From: CAVSPO01 sp963730005
Lineage (GTDB): Bacteria > Actinomycetota > Actinomycetes > Propionibacteriales > Propionibacteriaceae
Assembly: GCA_963730005.1 (NCBI GenBank)
Contig: CAVSPO010000012.1
Location: 1-64,000, forward strand
Direction of reading: 5' to 3'
DNA: 64,000 nucleotides
Positions 58,483 to 64,000 of this stretch are shown one piece after another (position 1 is the first letter of the stretch; the number at the start of each line of letters is the position of its first letter). The notes under the pieces are model-generated. The model made no database searches. It saw only the letters and a list, made by a program, of their open reading frames with translations, and had not been told where the DNA came from. A program made the position numbers and the translations under genes.

Positions 58483-59883
58483 ATGAGCGCTCACTTCGAT
58501 GTTGTCGTCCTCGGTGCCGGCCCCGGTGGCTATGTTGCTGCCATCCGGGCTGCCCAGCTCGGCCTTTCCACCGCTGTGATCGAGAAGCAGTGGTGGGGTG
58601 GCGTCTGCCTCAACGTGGGCTGCATCCCGACCAAGGCCCTGCTGCGCAACGCCGAGATCGCGCATATCGTCACCCGTGAGAAGGACAAGTTCGGCATCAG
58701 CGGCGACATCACCGTGGACTACGGCTCTGCGTTCCGCCGCAGCCGTGAGGTCAGCGACCGGATGGTCAAGGGCGTTCACTTCCTGATGAAGAAGAACAAG
58801 ATCACCGAGATCCACGGCTGGGGCGTCTTCAGGGACGCCAAGACCATCACCGTGACCGACGACGCCGGCGCCACCCAGGATGTGACTGCGGACAACGTGA
58901 TCATCGCTGCCGGTGCGACCGTCAAGCTGTTGCCGGGCACCACGCTGAGCCCCCGGGTCCTCAGCTACCTCGAAGTCATCCTTTCTGAGCAACTGCCGAA
59001 GTCGATCATCATCGGCGGTTCGGGCGCGATCGGCACCGAGTTTGCCTACGTGCTGGCCAACTACGGCGTCGAAGTCACCATCGTCGAGTTCCTCGACCGG
59101 ATGGTGCCCACCGAGGATGCCGAGGTGTCCAAGGAACTCGCCAGGCACTACCGCGACCTGGGCGTGAAGGTGCTGACAGGCACGGCGGTGAAGGGCGTCG
59201 AGGACCTTGGTGACAAGGTGCGCGTCACTGTGCAGCCGGCCAAGGGGGGCGAGCCTCAGGTGCTGGAGGCCGACGTCATGATGCAGGCGATGGGTTTCCA
59301 GCCGCGCATCGAGGGGTACGGGCTGGAGAACACCGGCGTCCAGCTGACCGATCGTGGCGCCATCGCAGTCGACGAGTACTGCCGCACCAACGTGCCGGGC
59401 GTCTACGCGATCGGCGACGTGACCGCCAAGATGATGCTCGCCCACGTGGCCGAGGCCCAGGGTGTGGTGGTTGCCGAGACCATCGCCGGCGCCGAGACCA
59501 TGCCGGTCAACTACACGATGATCCCGCGAGCCACCTACTGTCAGCCGCAGATCGGTTCCTTCGGGCTCTCCGAGCAGCAGGCGAAAGACGCCGGCTACGA
59601 CGTCAAGGTCGCCAAGTTCCCGTTCAGCGCCAACGGCAAGGCACAGGGTCTGGGTGAGGGTGTCGGCTTCGTGAAGCTGGTGGCCGACGCGAAGCACAAC
59701 GAGATCCTGGGTGCGCACATGATCGGCCCCGACGTCACCGAGCTGTTGCCCGAGCTGACGCTCGCCCAGCAGTGGGATCTGACCACCGACGAAGTTGCCC
59801 GCAACGTGCATGGCCACCCGACGCTGTCCGAGGCTGTCAAGGAGGCCGTCGAGGGTATCTCCGGCCACATGATCAACCTCTGA
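58483..59883 (+). CDS. lpd: Dihydrolipoyl dehydrogenase
   Basis: The 466-residue flavoprotein has DVVVLGAGPGGYVAAIRAAQLG, the redox disulfide VCLNVGCIPTKALL (Cys42, Cys47), NAD site IIIGGSGAIGTEFAYVLANYG, FAD VYAIGDVTAKMMLAHVAEAQG and the catalytic NVHGHPTLSEAVKEA. It reoxidises dihydrolipoamide in 2-oxoacid dehydrogenases. It is complete and single here, without E1 or E2 genes. A hydrolase gene follows after 3 bases. Confidence 0.95.
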   Translation: MSAHFDVVVLGAGPGGYVAAIRAAQLGLSTAVIEKQWWGGVCLNVGCIPTKALLRNAEIAHIVTREKDKFGISGDITVDYGSAFRRSREVSDRMVKGVHFLMKKNKITEIHGWGVFRDAKTITVTDDAGATQDVTADNVIIAAGATVKLLPGTTLSPRVLSYLEVILSEQLPKSIIIGGSGAIGTEFAYVLANYGVEVTIVEFLDRMVPTEDAEVSKELARHYRDLGVKVLTGTAVKGVEDLGDKVRVTVQPAKGGEPQVLEADVMMQAMGFQPRIEGYGLENTGVQLTDRGAIAVDEYCRTNVPGVYAIGDVTAKMMLAHVAEAQGVVVAETIAGAETMPVNYTMIPRATYCQPQIGSFGLSEQQAKDAGYDVKVAKFPFSANGKAQGLGEGVGFVKLVADAKHNEILGAHMIGPDVTELLPELTLAQQWDLTTDEVARNVHGHPTLSEAVKEAVEGISGHMINL

Positions 59884-59886
59884 CCC

Positions 59887-60681
59887 GTGGACGTCGGCGG
59901 GGCCACAGCCGAAGGGTCCGGTGAACCACTGCTCGTCGTGCAGACGGCGCTCTCGCTTGATGACCTTGTGCCACTGATGCAGCAACCGATTCTGCGGGAC
60001 CGGTATCGGCTGATCACCTTCAATCGCCGTGGTTACGGTGACAGTCGGGACGTGCCCTGGCAGGCTTCGATTACCCAGGACGCTCGTGACTGTCTGGCGG
60101 TGCTGGCAGCGTTCGACGCAGCTCCCGCTCACGTGCTCGGCGCCAGCTACTCGGCCGCAGTGGCGATGGAGCTGGCAGCGATGGAGCCTGCGGCTGTGCG
60201 GACGCTGACCGTCGTCGAACCGCCACCGGTGCTCACCCCGGCGGGTCCGGAGTTCTGGGCTGCGAACGCCGGACTCGTGGAGGCGTATGAACGCGACGGT
60301 GACGCAACTGTCGAGACCTTCATGTCGACCCTGTCCGGGCCGGGGTGGCGCGCCAGTTTCGAACAACTCGTGCCCGGCTACGCCGAGCGCCTGGAGCGTG
60401 ATGCCGCCACTTTCTTCCTCCGTGACATCCCCTCCCTGATGTCCTGGCAGTACGGCAAGGCGCAGGCCTGCCAGGTCACGGCGCCAGTGCTGTACGTCGG
60501 CGGAACCAGCAGCGGACCGTGGTTCCAGCAGACGCGTGCTTGGGTGGAGTCCCTGTTCGACGACGTGGTCAGCCGAATGATTGACGGCGCGGGCCACGAC
60601 CTGCCGCTGACACACCCCCAGCAGCTCGCCGAGACGGTTGTCGCGTTCTTGGAGGCACGGTCGGAGCAGGTCAGACGCTGA
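59887..60681 (+). CDS. Alpha/beta hydrolase downstream of lpd
   Basis: The 264-residue protein has YRLITFNRRGYGDSRDVPW, nucleophile HVLGASYSAAVAMELAAMEP, and the His region MIDGAGHDLPLTHPQQLAETVVAFL. The usual H-G oxyanion motif reads VVQTAL, so the hydrolase is atypical there. Substrate is unknown. GTG 59887 starts 3 bases after lpd, suggesting co-transcription. Its end overlaps the APC transporter by 11 bases, tail to tail. Confidence 0.8.
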   Translation: MDVGGATAEGSGEPLLVVQTALSLDDLVPLMQQPILRDRYRLITFNRRGYGDSRDVPWQASITQDARDCLAVLAAFDAAPAHVLGASYSAAVAMELAAMEPAAVRTLTVVEPPPVLTPAGPEFWAANAGLVEAYERDGDATVETFMSTLSGPGWRASFEQLVPGYAERLERDAATFFLRDIPSLMSWQYGKAQACQVTAPVLYVGGTSSGPWFQQTRAWVESLFDDVVSRMIDGAGHDLPLTHPQQLAETVVAFLEARSEQVRR

Positions 60682-62155
60682 GCGTTCCGTTGCCCAAGCC
60701 AATGAGCGCGAACACAGCTGCCGCCAGGATGACCACGACCAGACCCAGCTCAACCGGGGAGAGAAGTTTGAGCTTGCCCTCCTTGCGCGCCCACATGTAG
60801 AAGATCGTGCCCACCGCGTAGAAGATCGCGGTGTACAGCAGGTAGACCAAACCTGCCGCGTAGAGCAACCAGAGACCGTAGATGCTGGCGAGGATGCCGA
60901 TGGCGAGGTCCTTGCTCTTGCTCCCGGAATCGGTTTCGTAGGACTCACCGGTAGCTGCCAGCTTCACCTGGTACAGCGCGCTCCACAGGTAGGGCAGCAG
61001 GATGAGCGAGGAGGCCAGCATGATCATCGTGTCGTAGGCGTTGGGGTTGCCAGAGGCGTAGATGAGCACGACCTGGGTGCAAAGGCCGGTGAGCAGCAGC
61101 GCCCACGTCGGGGAGCCTTTGGCATTGTCCTTGCCGAGGAGGCGCGGCATGATGAACTCCCGAGCCGGCAGGCGCAGGATCTCGGCGCACAGCAGGGTCC
61201 ACGAAAGGAATGCCCCGAGCACGGAGATGGCGAGTCCCGCCGCGATCAGCTTGGCGCCCCAGTCGCCTACGTGGTAGGCCAGGATCGAGCCCAGGGCAGG
61301 GTCTGCGACGCCCGCCAGCTGGGCCTGCGTCATGAGGCCGTAGGACAGCAGGTTGACCATCACCAGCAGGGCGAGGACGCCGATGAAGCCGACGATCGTC
61401 GCCTTGCCCACGTCGCTGCGCTTGCGGGCACGCTCGCTGTAGACGCTCGCACCCTCGATGCCGATGAACACCCAGACGGTGACGAGCATCATGGCCTTGA
61501 TCTGGTCGATCGTGGAGCCGAGCGGGGCCGGGCCGTCGGCGCCAGGGACCTGGCTGCTGGTTCCCCAGATGTCCGCAGTGAAGATGTCGGCCTTGAAGGC
61601 AACCACGGCCAGTACGAGGAACATCAGGAGGGGGACGACCTTGGCGATCGTCACGATCGTGTTCACCACTGCGGCCTCACGCACACCGGCGAGGCACAGC
61701 ACTGTGGTCGCCCACAGGACAACAGAACCAGCGATCAGCCCGCCCGTGGTGAGGGACCCCTCGATGGTCAGTACGCCTTCGGGCATCAGGGTGGAAGCGC
61801 TCGTGATGAGGAGCACGAGGTAGCCGACGTTTCCGATCCACGCGCTGACCCAGTAGCCCCAGGCCGATGTGAAGCCGACAAAGGGGCCGAAACCCGCGCG
61901 AGCGTAGCCGTACACGCCACCGTCGACCTCCGGCTTGCGGTTGGCCAGCGTCTGAAAGACAAAGGCGAGCATGAGCATGCCGACGCCGGTGATGGCCCAG
62001 CCGATCACCAGGGGGCCAGGCGCTGCCGCGCCGGCCATCTGGCGCGGCAGGTTGAAGATGCCGCCACCGATCATGGAGCCCACCACCAGGGCGGTGAGCG
62101 CGCCCAGCATCAATCCAGAGGTCTTGCCTGTCGTTGTCTCGCTGGTGACCGTCAT
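60671..62155 (-). CDS. APC-family amino acid antiporter (ArcD-like)
   Basis: The 494-residue protein has about 12 to 13 membrane helices. ALTALVVGSMIGGGIFNLP is the APC first-helix G-S-M-I-G-x-G-I-F substrate motif, followed by GGVYGYARAGFGPFVGFTSAWGYWVSAW and VFIGIEGASVYSERARKRSDVGKATIVGF. These fit the basic amino acid/polyamine antiporter branch (arginine:ornithine type). No arginine deiminase genes adjoin, so substrate is uncertain. Confidence 0.88.
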   Translation of the reverse strand: MTVTSETTTGKTSGLMLGALTALVVGSMIGGGIFNLPRQMAGAAAPGPLVIGWAITGVGMLMLAFVFQTLANRKPEVDGGVYGYARAGFGPFVGFTSAWGYWVSAWIGNVGYLVLLITSASTLMPEGVLTIEGSLTTGGLIAGSVVLWATTVLCLAGVREAAVVNTIVTIAKVVPLLMFLVLAVVAFKADIFTADIWGTSSQVPGADGPAPLGSTIDQIKAMMLVTVWVFIGIEGASVYSERARKRSDVGKATIVGFIGVLALLVMVNLLSYGLMTQAQLAGVADPALGSILAYHVGDWGAKLIAAGLAISVLGAFLSWTLLCAEILRLPAREFIMPRLLGKDNAKGSPTWALLLTGLCTQVVLIYASGNPNAYDTMIMLASSLILLPYLWSALYQVKLAATGESYETDSGSKSKDLAIGILASIYGLWLLYAAGLVYLLYTAIFYAVGTIFYMWARKEGKLKLLSPVELGLVVVILAAAVFALIGLGNGTLSV

Positions 62156-62294
62156 GGCCTCAGGCTAGCTCCAAGCGTGCCTGAGCGCCGTCAGCCAACG
62201 TCAAGTGCGGGGTGGGTATCGTTGGCACAGCCGGCAGCATTGGGCGTCCGCCTGCAACTGGGCCGGTTCGGGGACGTGGTTCAGGAGTCCACCC

Positions 62295-64000
62295 ATGCAA
62301 ACTGACAAATATTTGCGGCTGCTCGCCAAGGAGTACCCGAATGCCAAGACAATCCACGCCGAATTGATTCGGCTTCGAGGACTGGCTGACCTCCCGAAAG
62401 GCACGGAGTACTTCTTCTCGGATCTGCACGGCCAGGATGACGCGTTCATCCACATGCTCCGCTCGGCCTCGGGCAACATCCGCGCCAAGATCCGCGAGCA
62501 GTTCGATGGGGTCCTCGATGAAGAGGACCAGAACCAGCTCGCCAACCTTGTCTACGATCCCGAGAAGGTGTTGGGGATATTGCGGGGGAGTGGGCGCGGG
62601 GGCCAGGAGTGGACAACCAGCGCGATCAGCAGGCTGATCGACCTCTGCCGATACATCTCGCTCAAGTACCGCCGCGGATCGATCGAGGCGAAAATGCCCC
62701 CGGAGTACGCCCCCATCCTGCGGGAGCTGCTCTTCTCCGACAGCAGCGATCCGTTCCGGCGTGAACACAACAGCAAGGTCATCTCCTACATCGCCGATTC
62801 CGAGGTGGTCTGGGATTTCATCTCGGGCTTGTGCGGGATGATCCAGCGGGTGTGCGTCAATGTGGTGCACATCATCGGTGACATCTTCGATCGCGGCAAT
62901 GGGCCACACAAGATCATGGACGAGCTGATCAGTTTCGGGAACGTCGACTTCCAGTGGGGCAACCACGACGCCGAATGGATGGGGGCCGCAGCCGGCAACC
63001 AGGTGGCCATGTGCAGCGTGCTGCGCGTGGGCATCAGCTACAACAACTTCGACGCCCTCGAACACGGCTACGGCTTCAATCTGCGGGCCCTTTCCCAATT
63101 CGCGCAGGACGTCTACGGCGACGACCCCTGCGAACGGTTCCGACCCAAGACGCTCTACGACAACGTCTACGACCGCGTCGACCCCGACCTGACTGCCCGA
63201 ATGCACAAGGCCATCGCCATTTTGATGTTCAAGCTGGAAAGCCAACTCCTGGACCGCCAACCGCAGTGGGGTCTGGCTGACCGCAACGTCTTGCAGCGAG
63301 TGGACTTCCGGCGCATGGTCCTCGTGGACAACGGGCAGGAGTACCCCCTGCTGGACGCCAATTTCCCGACCATTGACCCGGAGGATCCATCCAGGTTGAC
63401 ACCGGGAGAGCAGGAGTTGATGTTGTCCATCGACGCCTCCTTCCGCCAGAGCGAGACACTGCGCCGCCACATCGACTTCCTGTACGCCCACGGCGGCAGC
63501 TACAAGTGCATCAACGGCAACCTGTTGTTCCACGGCTGCATGCCGCTGACGGCGGACGGTCATTTCGACGGCTTCGAGGTGGACGGCGAGTTCCTCGCGG
63601 GCAAGGCCCTGTTCGATCATTTCGAGCGTCAGATGACCCACGCCTACTACGACCGGGACGACTCGGCGGAGCGCCGCGATGCCGTGGACTTCATGTGGTA
63701 CACGTGGATTGGTCCGCTCTCACCTTTCTTTGGAAAGAGCAAGATGGCCACCTTCGAGAACTACTTCGTCGAGGACAAGGCCCTGCGCAAGGAGGTCTAC
63801 AACCCGTACTTCTCCCTGTACGAACGTCCGGAGATCTGCGAGATGATCCTGGCGGAGTTCGGGCTGCCCCCGCAGCGCGGCCACATCTTCAACGGCCATG
63901 TCCCGGTGAAGATCAAACAGGGCGAGACGCCCATCAAGGCGCACGGCAAGCTGTACGTCATCGACGGTGGCATGTCGTTGGCCTACCAGGCGAAGACCGG
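62295..64000 (+). CDS. fbp: Fructose-1,6-bisphosphatase class III (partial, runs off right edge)
   Basis: From ATG 62295 (CAGGAG upstream) the frame stays open to the window edge, giving about 568 residues. It has TEYFFSDLHGQDDAFIHML, HIIGDIFDRGNGPHKIM and VDFQWGNHDAEWMGAAAGN, the metallophosphoesterase metal ligands of class III FBPase, and later GYGFNLRALSQFA, LFHGCMPLTADG and HIFNGHVPVKIKQGE. It dephosphorylates fructose-1,6-bisphosphate in gluconeogenesis. The class is best known in Firmicutes. The C-terminus is missing. Confidence 0.95.
   Translation, partial: MQTDKYLRLLAKEYPNAKTIHAELIRLRGLADLPKGTEYFFSDLHGQDDAFIHMLRSASGNIRAKIREQFDGVLDEEDQNQLANLVYDPEKVLGILRGSGRGGQEWTTSAISRLIDLCRYISLKYRRGSIEAKMPPEYAPILRELLFSDSSDPFRREHNSKVISYIADSEVVWDFISGLCGMIQRVCVNVVHIIGDIFDRGNGPHKIMDELISFGNVDFQWGNHDAEWMGAAAGNQVAMCSVLRVGISYNNFDALEHGYGFNLRALSQFAQDVYGDDPCERFRPKTLYDNVYDRVDPDLTARMHKAIAILMFKLESQLLDRQPQWGLADRNVLQRVDFRRMVLVDNGQEYPLLDANFPTIDPEDPSRLTPGEQELMLSIDASFRQSETLRRHIDFLYAHGGSYKCINGNLLFHGCMPLTADGHFDGFEVDGEFLAGKALFDHFERQMTHAYYDRDDSAERRDAVDFMWYTWIGPLSPFFGKSKMATFENYFVEDKALRKEVYNPYFSLYERPEICEMILAEFGLPPQRGHIFNGHVPVKIKQGETPIKAHGKLYVIDGGMSLAYQAKT

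Noticed and set aside
58444..60948. An 834-codon open frame antisense to lpd and the hydrolase
   Set aside because: It mirrors two well-supported genes, has no recognisable domain and is His/Gly/Val-rich as expected from the reverse of a high-GC gene.

Overview
The window is high-GC DNA from an actinobacterium. RbpA, a WhiB-like protein, a polyprenol-phosphate-mannose synthase next to apolipoprotein N-acyltransferase, and many genes that start 6-7 bases after a TANNNT -10 box (leaderless) all point there. The nearly complete anaerobic cobalamin pathway interwoven with heme genes suggests Propionibacteriaceae; that family assignment is inference.

Positions 1-5790 hold the end of an integrated mobile element, read on the minus strand: integrase, a small gene, excisionase, a DUF6011 protein, a replication ATPase, a CoiA-like protein, a WhiB-like protein, two unknown proteins, and the start of a gene resembling the N-terminus of a phage capsid protein. 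It ends at a tRNA 3'-end fragment (5769-5790) followed by a terminator, so it sits in a tRNA gene whose intact copy should lie off the left edge. The integrase, the replication ATPase and the CoiA-like gene all carry single-base frameshifts, so the element looks decayed, or this stretch has sequence errors. Then come a HigBA-type toxin-antitoxin pair, an orphan [NiFe]-hydrogenase small subunit and a lipoprotein.

Positions 8.5-31.2 kb form the cobalamin/heme region. On the minus strand: cobB-cobC fusion (frameshifted) with cobQ-cobO fusion; cobA; cbiMNQO cobalt importer behind a cobalamin riboswitch; and cobI-cbiF-cbiE-cbiGH-cbiX/sirC. On the plus strand: cobK/cbiJ, cbiT, cbiC-cbiD and the hemA-hemC-hemD-hemB-cobD operon. 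Together they run from glutamyl-tRNA through uroporphyrinogen III to adenosylcobyric acid and cobinamide formation. An HNH endonuclease gene of the DUF222 type has landed between cbiD and cbiX.

Positions 31.2-43.2 kb are a more variable stretch: a DUF5997 gene divergent from an HTH-less LysR-type effector protein with an AT-hook-like tail, gene remnants (PadR fragment, truncated membrane protein, CotH pseudogene), a GHKL ATPase translationally coupled to glucose-6-phosphate dehydrogenase, a hydrolase, a CinA-like protein, and a surface group (DUF4012 protein, small Cys-rich secreted protein, a 24-bp perfect hairpin, sortase-like lipoprotein).

Positions 43.2-64 kb are mostly housekeeping genes: gpmI, DUF4282 protein, a PfkB kinase, an FMN riboswitch with a RibX/RibY riboflavin importer, metY-metX-metW, a 5'-3' exonuclease, lnt and ppm, rbpA, a glycerophosphodiester phosphodiesterase, an XRE-MurA fusion, lipoamide dehydrogenase, a hydrolase, an APC transporter and a class III fructose-1,6-bisphosphatase that runs off the right edge. 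No rRNA gene, complete tRNA gene or CRISPR array was seen.
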